DNA of 64,000 nucleotides from Nannocystis punicea (lineage in GTDB: Bacteria > Myxococcota_A > Polyangia > Nannocystales > Nannocystaceae), in assembly GCF_026965555.1 (NCBI RefSeq), contig NZ_CP114040.1, positions 12,168,001 through 12,232,000 on the forward strand, written 5' to 3'. The notes under the pieces were generated by a model. That model searched no databases, was not told where the DNA came from, and worked only from the letters and a program-made list of their open reading frames with translations. Each line of letters opens with the position of its first letter. Position 1 is the first letter of the stretch. Shown here piece by piece: positions 7,469 through 16,106 of the stretch. The translations under genes and the position numbers were made by a program.

Positions 7469-8278
7469 ATGACCCAACATTCGCCTCTCGCCGATCCGGC
7501 GTCGTGGAACCTCGTCGACGAGTGGTACGCCGAACGCGGCGTGCACTTCGTGATCCCCTACGCCCGCGACGCCATCGCCCTGGCCGCCCCGACCGCCGAC
7601 GCGCGCGTGCTCGACGTCGCCTGCGGGCCCGGCACCCTCGCGCTGCAGGTCGCCCCCGCGGTCGCCCACGTCGCCGCCCTCGACTTCGCCGCGGCGATGA
7701 TCGACCGCCTGCGCGAGCGGGCGACCCGGGCCGGCCTCGAGGTCGACGCCCGCGTCGGCGACGGCCAGGACCTGCCGTGGCCCGACGCGAGCTTCGACGC
7801 CGCCTTCTCGATGTTCGGCCTGATCTTCTTCCCCGACCTGGGCCGCGGCCTGCGCGAGCTGCATCGCGTGCTGCGACCCGGCGGCCGCGCAGTGATCGGC
7901 TCGTGGATGCCCTTCGACGCGTCGAACCCGCTCACCGCCCTGTTCGCGGCCATGCGCGCGGTGATGCCCGAGTCCCTGCCCGCCGGCGGCGGACCCCCGC
8001 TCGGCCAGCCCGACGAGCTCGCTGCCGCCCTGAGCGCCGCCGGCTTCGTCGACGTCCGCGTCCTGCCTGTCACCCACGAGTTCCGCTTCGCCGACGTCGA
8101 CGCCCTGTGGACCTTCCAGGTCCGCGGCAACGCCCCGATCGCCCTGCTGCACCAGCGGCTGCCGCCGGAGCGCTGGCAGGCCTTCGAGCGAGAGGCGCTC
8201 GCCCGCCTGCGCGAGGCGTTCGGCGCCGGCGAGGTCGTCTACGCCCAGACGGCCCTGCTCGGCCTCGGCGTCCGCTGA
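7469..8278 (+). CDS. Class I SAM-dependent methyltransferase
   Basis: 269 residues from ATG 7469. Motif I is VLDVACGPGTLALQVA (DxAxGxG), the acidic residue of motif II is in VAALDFAAAMIDRL, and motif III/IV is DASFDAAFSMFGLIFFPD. This is the Methyltransf_11/25 arrangement of small-molecule methyltransferases (UbiE/biotin-type). LRELHRVLRPGGRAVIGSW is the post-motif characteristic of the family. The substrate cannot be inferred from context; neighbours are lipoproteins on the other strand. The long open frame upstream is a shadow of other genes. Confidence 0.88.
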   Translation: MTQHSPLADPASWNLVDEWYAERGVHFVIPYARDAIALAAPTADARVLDVACGPGTLALQVAPAVAHVAALDFAAAMIDRLRERATRAGLEVDARVGDGQDLPWPDASFDAAFSMFGLIFFPDLGRGLRELHRVLRPGGRAVIGSWMPFDASNPLTALFAAMRAVMPESLPAGGGPPLGQPDELAAALSAAGFVDVRVLPVTHEFRFADVDALWTFQVRGNAPIALLHQRLPPERWQAFEREALARLREAFGAGEVVYAQTALLGLGVR

Positions 8279-8285
8279 GCGGCGA

Positions 8286-8320
8286 TGTCCGAGGGGACAT
8301 GTCCGGATGGACATGTCCTC
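8286..8320. repeat. Tandem 14-bp palindromic units, probable terminator
   Basis: TGTCCGAGGGGACA (8286-8299) and TGTCCGGATGGACA (8300-8313) abut, and a third unit starts TGTCCTC. They share CATG at each junction. The array sits between the stops of the convergent methyltransferase and BNR-like lipoprotein genes and can form alternative hairpins, so it may terminate both transcripts (inference). Confidence 0.6.
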
Positions 8321-8340
8321 TCGCTCGCGGTCCGCTCCGT

Positions 8341-9588
8341 CTACTCGGCCGGGCACCCGGCCCCGGGCGCGACCTCCCCGTGGGCCATGAAGTAGATCGG
8401 GTGGCTGCCCGTGAACGCCTCGGGGGCCAGCACCTCCCAGTTCACCCCGTCCTCGCTGCGGAAGAACCTCTGCTGCTCGTACCAGACCATCCAGCCGGCG
8501 TTCGCGGCCACGAACGTGCCCGCGGGGCTGCGGGCGATCTGCCCGATCGAGAGGTCCGCGGGCGAGATCGGCTCGCTCTGCCAGCTCGTCGCGTCGGCGC
8601 TGCGGTGCAGCGTCGAGCCCTCGTAGACAAAGAACTCCGAGCCGGTCCAGATCGGCGGCGACGACAGACCCGCCGCCACCGGCACGTACTCCCACGTGTC
8701 GCCGCCGTCGGTCGTGCGGCAGACGTGGCCGTTGCCGCTGGCCATGATGCCCACACCTGCCCCATAGGCCATGCCGATCACGTAGCCCCCGCACTGCGGC
8801 GGTCGCGTCGTCGCCGGCGTCCACGTCACCCCGTCGGGGCTGCGGACGATGGCCCGCTGCTCGCCGCTCTCGCCGGACACCACGAACCCCCCGGCCTCGT
8901 GCGGGAAGAACTCGATCGCGCGGGTGTTGATGCCGATGTCGAGCGGGCCGCCCTCGACCCACGTCTTGCCGAGGTCGTCGGAGATCTGCGTCGTCGAGTT
9001 GTTGGCGACGAAGCGGCCGTTGCCGAACGCGATGTCGGCGAACGTGGGGGTGTCGCCGAGCACCGTCTCGAACATCGCCGCGTCCTCGCTGCGGACCACC
9101 GAGCCGGGCGCGCCCCAGCCCCACGTCAGCACGAAGGTCTGCTCGCCGTGGGCGATCCCGCGGCCGGCGAAGGCGTTGTGATCGCAGTCGAGGCCGTCCT
9201 CGAAGCAGCGCACGCTGTCGTCCTGCGAGGTGTTCTGAATCCACGTGTGGCCGTCGTCGCACGAGATCGTCGTGCGCCCGTAGTGGCCCTGGGCGATGAA
9301 CACGGGCACCGAAGTCACCGGCGGCGGCCCCGTCGTCGTCGACGTCGCCTCGGTGGTGATCGGCCCCTCGGTCGTCGTCACCGCCTCGGTCGTGCTCGTC
9401 GACGTGCTCGCAGTGGTCGTCTCGCTCGACGTGGTCGCCGACGTCGTCGGTGAAGACGTCACGTCCTCCGACGCGCCCGACGTCGACGTCGTCGATGTCG
9501 CCTCGCTGGTGCTGTCGATCCCCGCCGAACCCTTGCTACCGCCCTGACATGCGACGACCAGCGCCGCCCCGATCCACATCTGCCGCAC
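8341..9588 (-). CDS. BNR/sialidase-like beta-propeller lipoprotein
   Basis: 415 residues. The signal ends in LVVACQ, then a Ser/Thr-rich linker to about residue 95. The rest shows repeated Asp-box-like units: SCDDGHTWIQNTS, SDDLGKTWVEGG, SPDGVTWTPAT, TTDGGDTWEYVP, SADATSWQSEP and SEDGVNWEVLAP (S-x-D-x-G-x-T-W). This is the BNR repeat of six-bladed propellers. Asp-boxes alone do not prove sialidase activity, and the catalytic Arg triad and Tyr are not evident, so binding or a structural role at the cell surface is as likely. The start is GTG 9588; ATG 9579 is an alternative that would shorten the signal. Confidence 0.75.
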   Translation of the reverse strand: MRQMWIGAALVVACQGGSKGSAGIDSTSEATSTTSTSGASEDVTSSPTTSATTSSETTTASTSTSTTEAVTTTEGPITTEATSTTTGPPPVTSVPVFIAQGHYGRTTISCDDGHTWIQNTSQDDSVRCFEDGLDCDHNAFAGRGIAHGEQTFVLTWGWGAPGSVVRSEDAAMFETVLGDTPTFADIAFGNGRFVANNSTTQISDDLGKTWVEGGPLDIGINTRAIEFFPHEAGGFVVSGESGEQRAIVRSPDGVTWTPATTRPPQCGGYVIGMAYGAGVGIMASGNGHVCRTTDGGDTWEYVPVAAGLSSPPIWTGSEFFVYEGSTLHRSADATSWQSEPISPADLSIGQIARSPAGTFVAANAGWMVWYEQQRFFRSEDGVNWEVLAPEAFTGSHPIYFMAHGEVAPGAGCPAE

Positions 9589-9749
9589 CGAGCCACGGTA
9601 GCGAGGTCGCTACGGGCCTCGCAAGGTGTCATGAGACCCCATCGCATGCGCGCGCCCTCGCCTCGCGCGTGCGCGCGCGTTTGACAGCACCCCGCGGCCT
9701 CCTGTAGCTGTGATCGCCGCGCAGTGAGGCGAGGGCGGGAGGACTGGTG

Positions 9750-11489
9750 ATGATCGACAGGCGACAGGCACGAGCATGGATGCTCGGTGGCATGGTGGCC
9801 CTGGGATGCAGCGGAGGCGGCGGCAACGACGACGACTCGGCGACCGCGGCCGTGACCGACGGCCCCGGCACCGCCACCGACGCGGCGACGACGTCGACGC
9901 CGACCACGAGCGAGGGCACCGGCGTCGACCCGACCGAGGGCGAGCCCGCCGAGTGCGAGGGCCCGCTCGACCCCGGCCCCGCGCCGCTGCGGCGGCTCAC
10001 CCACACTCAGTACAACAACACCGTCCGCGACCTCTTCCCCGGCGTGACTCTGCCGCCGCAGACGATCGCGGTCGACCCGAAGGTCAACGGCTTCGAGAAC
10101 AACGCCGACGTGCAGACCCCCTCGGCCCTGCTCATCGAGCAGTACCAGCGCGCCGCGCTGGCCGTCACCGAGGCCGCGTGGGCCACCCCCGAGGCGTTCC
10201 TGCCGTGCGCGATCGACGGCGGCGGCGAGCCGCAGCAGTGCGGTCACGGCTTCATCCTCGACTTCGGCGCGCGCGCGTTCCGGCGCCCGCTCACCGCCGA
10301 CGAGGAGGCCGCCTTCCTCGGCTTCTTCGACCAGCAGCTGGCCGAGACCAACTTCTCCGTCGCGCTGCAGCTGACCACCCAGGCGCTGCTGCAGTCGCCG
10401 GCGTTCCTCTACTTCCTCGAGTTCGGCGGCGAGCCGGCCATCGGCGGCGAGGCCGTCGCGCTGACCGGCCACGAGCTGGCCACGCGCCTCAGCTACTTCC
10501 TGTGGGACAGCATGCCCGACGCCCAGCTGTTCGCGGCCGCCGCAGCCGGCGACCTCGACACCGCCGAGGGCCTCGCCGCCGAGGCGATGCGCATGCTCGA
10601 AGACGCCAGGGCCCGCAGCGCGCTCGTCAACTTCCACCGCCAGTGGTTCGACTTCGACGGCGTCGCGCTCATCAACCCCGACCCCGCGACCTACCCGAAC
10701 TACACCCCCGACCTGCGCGCCGCCATGCGGGCCGAGCTCGACCGCTTCGTCGAGTCGACCCTGTTCGAAGGGCCAGGTACATTCGCCTCGCTGCTCACCA
10801 GCACCGAGACCGACGTCGACGCCACCCTCGCCGCCCTGTACGGCGTCGACCCGCCGCCGCCCGGCGAGTGGGCGCCCGTCCTCCTCGACTCCTCCCAGCG
10901 CAGCGGGATCCTCACGCGCGCCGGCTTCCTCGCCCGCACCGCCCACGCGGTCCACCCCTCGCCGGTCAAGCGCGGCGTGTTCGTGCTCGCGCGGCTGCTG
11001 TGCGTCCCGCCCGCGCCGCCGCCCGCCAACGTCAACACCAACCCGCCCGACGAGGGCCAGCCCGGCCAGCCGAAGACCAACCGCGAACGCTACGCCAAGC
11101 ACACCGCGCAGGCCGACTGCGCCTCGTGTCACACCACGATCGACGGCGTCGGCTTCGGCTTCGAGCACTACGACGCGCTCGGCCGCTGGCGCGACCTCGA
11201 CAACGGCGAGCCGGTCGACGCCAGCGGCGAGCTGATCGGCACCGACGTCGACGGCGCCTTCGACGGCGCGCTCGAGCTGTCGGAGAAGCTGGCCACCAGC
11301 ACCCAGGCCCACAACTGCGTGGTCTCGCAGGTCTACCGCTACGCCCTCGGCCGCGGCACCACCGCGGACGACCTGTGCAGCCTCGGCGACCTGCGGGCCC
11401 AGTTCGCCGCCGCCAGCGGCGATGTCCGTGCGCTCCTCCTCGCCGTCGTCACCAGCGACGCGTTCCGCACCCGAAAGGAGGCCCCATGA
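9750..11489 (+). CDS. DUF1592-family exported protein (DUF1587/1595/1592/1588/1585 architecture)
   Basis: 579 residues from ATG 9750 (GTG 9747 also possible; GGGAGGA lies upstream). The signal ends in a lipobox (GMVALGC), then a Thr-rich linker. PLRRLTHTQYNNTVRDLF is the DUF1587 start, FGARAFRRPLTADEEAAF the DUF1595 segment and ATRLSYFLWDSMPDAQLFAAA the DUF1592 core. RSGILTRAGFLARTAHAVHPSPVKRG is DUF1588. ADCASCHTTIDGVGFGFEHYDALG carries a CxxCH haem-binding motif, followed by DUF1585. The family is found in Planctomycetes and Myxococcota and is presumed to be an extracytoplasmic c-type cytochrome of unknown substrate. It overlaps the next gene by four bases (ATGA). Confidence 0.88.
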   Translation: MIDRRQARAWMLGGMVALGCSGGGGNDDDSATAAVTDGPGTATDAATTSTPTTSEGTGVDPTEGEPAECEGPLDPGPAPLRRLTHTQYNNTVRDLFPGVTLPPQTIAVDPKVNGFENNADVQTPSALLIEQYQRAALAVTEAAWATPEAFLPCAIDGGGEPQQCGHGFILDFGARAFRRPLTADEEAAFLGFFDQQLAETNFSVALQLTTQALLQSPAFLYFLEFGGEPAIGGEAVALTGHELATRLSYFLWDSMPDAQLFAAAAAGDLDTAEGLAAEAMRMLEDARARSALVNFHRQWFDFDGVALINPDPATYPNYTPDLRAAMRAELDRFVESTLFEGPGTFASLLTSTETDVDATLAALYGVDPPPPGEWAPVLLDSSQRSGILTRAGFLARTAHAVHPSPVKRGVFVLARLLCVPPAPPPANVNTNPPDEGQPGQPKTNRERYAKHTAQADCASCHTTIDGVGFGFEHYDALGRWRDLDNGEPVDASGELIGTDVDGAFDGALELSEKLATSTQAHNCVVSQVYRYALGRGTTADDLCSLGDLRAQFAAASGDVRALLLAVVTSDAFRTRKEAP

Positions 11490-12907
11490 CCGCCTCGCAC
11501 CTCCGCGCGCCGCGCCTGCGGCGGCGCAGCTTCCTCGGCGGCCTCGGCCTCGGCCTCGGCGCGCTCTGCTTGCCCTCGCTGCTGCCGCGAGGCGCCCGCG
11601 CCGAGCCGCCGGGCCCGGTCAAGCGGCTGCTGATGTTGATGACGGAGCACGGCACCGTCTATCAGAACTGGCGCATGCGCCCGGGCAACCTGCCCGAAGA
11701 TACAGATTGGGAGGCGCCGCTCGGCGCGCTCGGTGAGGCCGACTTCAGCGAGATCTTGCGGCCGCTCCACGGCTACCGCGACCGCCTGCTGGTGCTCGAC
11801 GGCGTCGGCATGGCGACCGGGCACATGACGGGGATCAACGAGCACGAGGAGGGCCACGCCACCTGTCTCACCGGCACTCTGGCGCAGCCGGTCGACGGCG
11901 GCGTCGCGCTCGCGGCCGGCCCCTCGATCGACCAGATCGTCGCCGGCGCGATCGCCGAGCCCGGCCAGATCGCCTCGCTGCAGGTGTCGCACGGCAGCTG
12001 GGCCTACAGCTACGATCCGAGCGGCAAGGCGCTGCCGTGGATCACCGACCCGTGGCAGCTCTACAGCAAGCTGTTCCCGAACGGCCCGGTCGACCCCAAC
12101 GAGCCGCCCGACGACCTCAAGACGATCCGCGACCGCCAGAGCAGCGTGGTCTCCCTCGTGCGCGAGCAGTACAACGCGCTCGCGCCGAAGATGTCGGGCG
12201 AGGACAAGCTCAAGGTCGAGCAGCACCGCGACCTGCTGCACTCGCTCGGCCAGCAGCTCGAGAACCTGGCCAACATCGTCTGCGAGGCCCCGGCCGAGCC
12301 CGACGGCGGCCCGCCGTGGGAGGACCCGCAGTTCTACTTCCACCGCGCGCAGGTGTTCACGACCCTGACCACCCTGGCGCTCTCGTGCGACCTGACCCGC
12401 GTCGCAATGCTGGCCTTCAGCGGCCTGCGCAACGAACACGTCAGCGCCCCGCCCGGCGACCTCCACAACGATTACGCGCACCAGGCCTCGACCGACCCGA
12501 CGGCGATGCAGGTGATGACGAACTACCACAAGATCCACGCCGAAGATTTCAAGAATATTCTGGCGGCGCTGGACGCCGTGCCGAGCGAGAGCGGCACGCT
12601 GCTCGACGACACTCTGGTGATTTGGGGCAACGAGCTGTGCACCGGCGAACACAGCATGAACCAGTGGCCGATCGTGATGGCCGGGGCCACCAGCCATTTT
12701 AAAACGGGGCGCTACGTCCGCTGGGCCCAGAAGAATATTATTAAAGGGACGTGGGGCGACGAGCCGCAGGGGCCGCCGCACAACCGCCTGCTGGTGTCGA
12801 TCGCCAAAGCCATGGGCGCCGACGTCGACCAGGTCGGCGAGACCAGCGTGACCCTCAAGGGCGACACGCAGCTGCCCACGACCGGCGAGCTCGACCGCCT
12901 GACCTGA
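11486..12907 (+). CDS. DUF1552-family Tat-exported protein
   Basis: 473 residues. The ATG at 11486 overlaps the upstream stop, so the two are very probably translated together. The N-terminus RLRRRSFLGGLGLGLGALCL is a Tat signal of the S-R-R-x-F-L type. The body matches DUF1552: LLMLMTEHGTVYQNWRM, LDGVGMATGHMTGINEHEEG, GPSIDQIVAGAI and the C-terminal DDTLVIWGNELCTGEHSMNQ. DUF1552 proteins are distant relatives of the sulfatase/DUF1501 superfamily and almost always sit beside DUF1592 proteins. The pair may form an extracytoplasmic redox enzyme; the substrate is unknown. Confidence 0.9.
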   Translation: MTASHLRAPRLRRRSFLGGLGLGLGALCLPSLLPRGARAEPPGPVKRLLMLMTEHGTVYQNWRMRPGNLPEDTDWEAPLGALGEADFSEILRPLHGYRDRLLVLDGVGMATGHMTGINEHEEGHATCLTGTLAQPVDGGVALAAGPSIDQIVAGAIAEPGQIASLQVSHGSWAYSYDPSGKALPWITDPWQLYSKLFPNGPVDPNEPPDDLKTIRDRQSSVVSLVREQYNALAPKMSGEDKLKVEQHRDLLHSLGQQLENLANIVCEAPAEPDGGPPWEDPQFYFHRAQVFTTLTTLALSCDLTRVAMLAFSGLRNEHVSAPPGDLHNDYAHQASTDPTAMQVMTNYHKIHAEDFKNILAALDAVPSESGTLLDDTLVIWGNELCTGEHSMNQWPIVMAGATSHFKTGRYVRWAQKNIIKGTWGDEPQGPPHNRLLVSIAKAMGADVDQVGETSVTLKGDTQLPTTGELDRLT

Positions 12908-12949
12908 GAACAGAAGCGAGGCAGCGCTCGTGGACTGCTTGCAGCCCAC

Positions 12950-13972
12950 GAGCCCCGTTCGCAATTCACGAGCGAGCGCGCCGCACGAAATGCGGGTTTG
13001 AATCGACCGGCAGCATCGCTGACCCTCGGCAGCCGGCGAACCCTCCACATCGAGATGCATCCCCGCGGCCTCGCGCGATTGCGAGTGTCCGTAGCCTTGC
13101 GCCTCCCTTGCTCGGAGCCCATCTACATCCTTGCTTCCAAGGATGCTGCCTCGCCCGCAGCCACGCTACTGCCTTGGCGGTGCGCACGCCGGCCTGCCGA
13201 ATGTTTCTACGTCGTTGTTCTCTCGCCCTCGCCTCGCGCCGCAATGCCTCTACGCCCTTGCTCTCGCCCGCGGCCCTACTGCATCGAGCCGATCGAATCG
13301 ACCTACGTCCTTGCTTCAAATTCGCAGACCTACGCCCTCTCGCCCGCGGCCTACTGCATCGAGCCGATCGAATCGACCTACGTTCTTGCTTCAAGTTCGC
13401 CGGCCTACGCCCTCGCTCTCTCACTCTGAGGCCTACTTCCTTGCGCAGGCGATTAGCCTACGCCCTTGGTTGGCACTCACCCTACGCTTCGCAATCGACA
13501 CCTACGCCCTTGCTCTCACCTCGCACGCCAGCCCTCTACGCTCTTGCTCTCGTCCCGGCAGGCCCCAGGGAGCCCCCCTTGGCTCGCACTCGCAACATCT
13601 ACGGCCTTGCTCGCCCGAGCCACGTCCTCGCGCAGACACGCAATCTCCTACGGCCTTGCTCTCCGCGAGCTCCGCAGCGCACGCTTGCCTTTCTTCGTTC
13701 CCTTGCGCGCACTGAGCTGTCTCGGCGTCCTGCTTCCTCGCGCTCTACTCCCTTGCGCCATTGGCTCCCGGCGCCCCTACGTCCTTGCACGCTCGCTGGT
13801 CGCGGGTTCAAACGGCCAGCGTCTTCGCGCCTGCGCAGCTGCCGGAGCCTCTACTGGCTTGCTGATGCTCGCGAGCATGAGCGTGGACGAGACACGGCGC
13901 ATCGTGGGAGCCCGTCGCCCTCGCTGCGAGATTGCCCCCACGATAGCGACGGTTGACAGGCCTCCGACGCTC
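12950..13972. repeat. 1-kb non-coding region with an array of CTACG-CCTTGCT repeats
   Basis: From about 13,120 to 13,860 the core CTAC(G)NCCTTGCT recurs about 17 times (13123, 13166, 13207, 13250, 13276, 13303, 13330, 13351, 13378, 13405, 13433, 13458, 13482, 13502, 13536 and further), mostly 20-28 bp apart in the middle. A 75-bp unit is duplicated almost perfectly (13266-13340 and 13341-13415). No frame across it looks like protein: the long open frame contains Arg/Leu/Pro shadows without a family. Each unit on the minus strand reads AGCAAGGNCGTAG. It follows the DUF1552 gene and precedes a pseudogene, in what appears to be a decaying region. Confidence 0.6.
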
Positions 13973-14690
13973 ATGACATCGTCGCGCGATCTCGCGCATC
14001 GGCCTGCTTCTGCCCTCCACGCTGCTCCTGGCCGGCTGTGTGGCACCTGGCCTGAAGTACATCCAGTCGCTGCCGATGACGACGACCACGACCGGAGACT
14101 CGAGCACCGGGGACGACGCCTCGACCACGATCATGACGACCACCGAAGCCGCGAGCGAGAGCGACGGCGAGAGCGCCGGCGATGCCTCGGACTCGGGCAC
14201 CACGGCGATGACCGAGAGCACCGGCTCGACCTCCGGCGGCATCGACACCACCACGACCGGCACCACCACCGGAGCCACGGACCCAGTGTGCGGTGACGGC
14301 GTCGTCGAGGGCGACGAGGAGTGCGACGGCGCCAACGACATCGTGGGTGACCGCTGCCACGACTGCACCAAGAACCGGTGAATCTTCGCCTCTGCCGCGC
14401 TCCACAACGACGGTGACCTCGGCGGCCTCGAGGGCGACGGCGGGTGCCGTCAATACGCCCTGCAGAGCGGGCTCGCCGACGACACCTGGAAGACCTTCAT
14501 CGCCTGGCTCTCCGACGCCGACCACGACGTCCGCGATCGCCTCTACCCGGGCGCGGTCGCTACGTCCGCACCGACGGCGTCATCGTCGCCAAGACCGTCG
14601 AACAATTTTTCAGCGGCTCGCTCGAGGCGCCGATCAGCGTCGACGAGCACGGGCCATGCAGCGCGCTATCGCTATTCGCTAGTCCCTCGC
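13973..14690 (+). pseudogene. Decayed DUF1554-type lipoprotein gene
   Basis: Pieces of one lipoprotein are split between frames. ATG 13973 is out of frame with the signal core ISRIGLLLPSTLLLAGC. A Thr/Ser/Asp linker and CGDGVVEGDEECDGAN follow, ending in CTKNR-stop at 14379-14381, where relatives would have Trp (TGA for TGG). The same frame resumes IFASAALHNDGDLGGLEG and DDTWKTFIAWLSDADHDV. After about 14,553 the frame shifts again to YVRTDGVIVAKTVEQFF and LEAPISVDEHG, the typical DUF1554 sequence. The expected C-terminal third is missing where the convergent gene ends. There are therefore three inactivating lesions plus truncation. Confidence 0.75.
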
Positions 14691-15113
14691 TCAAGTCGGA
14701 CGATTCGCACCACCACCGGCCGCCTCCTCGAGCAGCGACCGGACGCGCTCCGGCTCGGAGCAGGTCAACAGCACGTGCTCCTCGACGTCGATGCGGTACG
14801 CGACCTCTCGCGGCTCGCGGCCCTCGTCGAGCAGTTCGTAGACGATGAACGTTCCTCCCGCCGGGAATCTGCGCCAGGCCCAGGGGATCGGCCCGAGGCC
14901 GCGGATCCACGTCACCCCTGCGGCATCGACGCCGACCCGTTCCCAGGAGACGAGCGCGATCGACCCGAGCAGCGCGAGTGGCCCGAGCCACCACACGATG
15001 GGGACGAGGCCGAGGAGAACCACCAGCAAGACCACCCCCGCGGGCGACCAGCCGAGCCATCGTCCGCCGGTCGGTGTGCGCCGCCATGTCCAGATGCGCC
15101 CTCTCTCCCTCAT
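14691..15113 (-). CDS. Small membrane protein, unknown function
   Basis: 140 residues from ATG 15113. Two adjacent hydrophobic segments (GVVLLVVLLGLVPIVWWL and GPLALLGSIALVSW) make a helical hairpin at residues 25-60. A soluble C-terminal domain of about 80 residues follows (GVTWIRGLGPIPWAWRRFPA...RIDVEEHVLLTCSEPERVRSLLEE). The arrangement resembles bacterial PH-like membrane proteins, but I cannot name a family. It converges on the DUF1554 pseudogene. Confidence 0.65.
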   Translation of the reverse strand: MRERGRIWTWRRTPTGGRWLGWSPAGVVLLVVLLGLVPIVWWLGPLALLGSIALVSWERVGVDAAGVTWIRGLGPIPWAWRRFPAGGTFIVYELLDEGREPREVAYRIDVEEHVLLTCSEPERVRSLLEEAAGGGANRPT

Positions 15114-15200
15114 TCGTCGCCTTCAGCCTGCATCAGGCTCGCCTGCGGGCACGTCGATGTCATGCAGACATGACCGATCGAACATATCAATAAATCGCCT

Positions 15201-15974
15201 TCATTCTGGCTTCGTCCAGGTGTCGTCTTCCACCCGGCTCTCCGCCGCTTTCAGCGTCAGCTTCGACGCCTTCGTGACGACCCCCGCCAACTTGTCGTGC
15301 CAGTCGACGCGCAGGCCGTCGCCGGGGGCGAGGAGCAGCCAGTCGCCGGCGATCACCTCGGGCACGAAGAAGCCGCGGGACTCGCGGTACTTGTGCTCCT
15401 CCGAGTTGTCGAGGGCGCAGGCCAGGAGCGGCTCGGCGTACCGTGAATGCTCGCTGGTCTCGAGCTTGCGGCAGCGCAGCAGCCACCGCTGCGGCGCCCC
15501 ATTCTCGAGCAGCAGCTCGCGGGCACAGCGGGTATCGTCGGTGTTCAGCTCGATGTGCAGCCATTCGCCCGCGAGCTCCCAGCGGCCGCGGTAGCCCTGC
15601 TGCTCGGCAGCATACGCATTGTGGCGCACATCGGGGCCGTTGTAGCTGCTGCGTGTGCGGATGCCCCGGCACGCGTTGGCCTGGCCGTCGGCGTTCAGGT
15701 TCAGCACGAAGGAGGCCCGGGTGTCCTCGTGGGCCACGTTGCGGTGCTGCTTGCCCGACAGCGTCCTGCGGATGTCGACCGCGTAACGACCCGGCGGGCC
15801 GAAGCCCGCCGGCTCGACCTCCGCGGCGGGCGTCGGGGGCTCGGCTTCGGGCGCGGGCACGGCGGGCTTCGCTCGCGCCCGCGAGGCCGAGTCATGGCCG
15901 GTGCACGCGAGCAGGGCCCAGGACAGCACCGCGAGGGCCCCGATCGACAATCTCTCCCCGCGCAAAGGCGACAT
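15201..15974 (-). CDS. Exported lipoprotein, unknown function
   Basis: 257 residues from ATG 15974. The signal has the lipobox LSWALLAC, followed by an Ala/Pro/Glu linker. The mature protein is mixed alpha/beta with YAVDIRRTLSG, ASFVLNLNADGQANACRG, YRGRWELAGEWLHIELN and RWLLRCRKL, suggesting one beta-barrel-like domain that senses or binds something at the membrane. Several Cys residues (CRGIR, CARELL, CRKLE, LACALD) could form disulfides. No family was recognised. Confidence 0.7.
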   Translation of the reverse strand: MSPLRGERLSIGALAVLSWALLACTGHDSASRARAKPAVPAPEAEPPTPAAEVEPAGFGPPGRYAVDIRRTLSGKQHRNVAHEDTRASFVLNLNADGQANACRGIRTRSSYNGPDVRHNAYAAEQQGYRGRWELAGEWLHIELNTDDTRCARELLLENGAPQRWLLRCRKLETSEHSRYAEPLLACALDNSEEHKYRESRGFFVPEVIAGDWLLLAPGDGLRVDWHDKLAGVVTKASKLTLKAAESRVEDDTWTKPE

Positions 15975-16106
15975 GCCCGAGCAGCGTACCCGAACCGGCG
16001 CGGGCGAGCGAACGAGCGCGCTCGCGCAGCTCGGGACAGGCTCGCCTCACTCGGACCCCCCGGCCGCCGTCGTGCTCTCGCGGCCCGGCGCCCGGGCTCC
16101 ATGCAT

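Noticed and set aside
12998..13429. Plus-strand ORF across the repeat array with periodic IESTYVLAS words
   Set aside because: The periodicity follows the DNA repeat; no ribosome site or family resemblance, and unrelated frames are equally open.
13795..13825. tRNA-like GGTTCAAAC word
   Set aside because: No matching T-stem, anticodon arm or acceptor stem can be built around it.
12950..13860. CRISPR array
   Set aside because: Repeat cores are short and variable with irregular spacing, spacers are not unique sequences of fixed length, and no cas gene is present.
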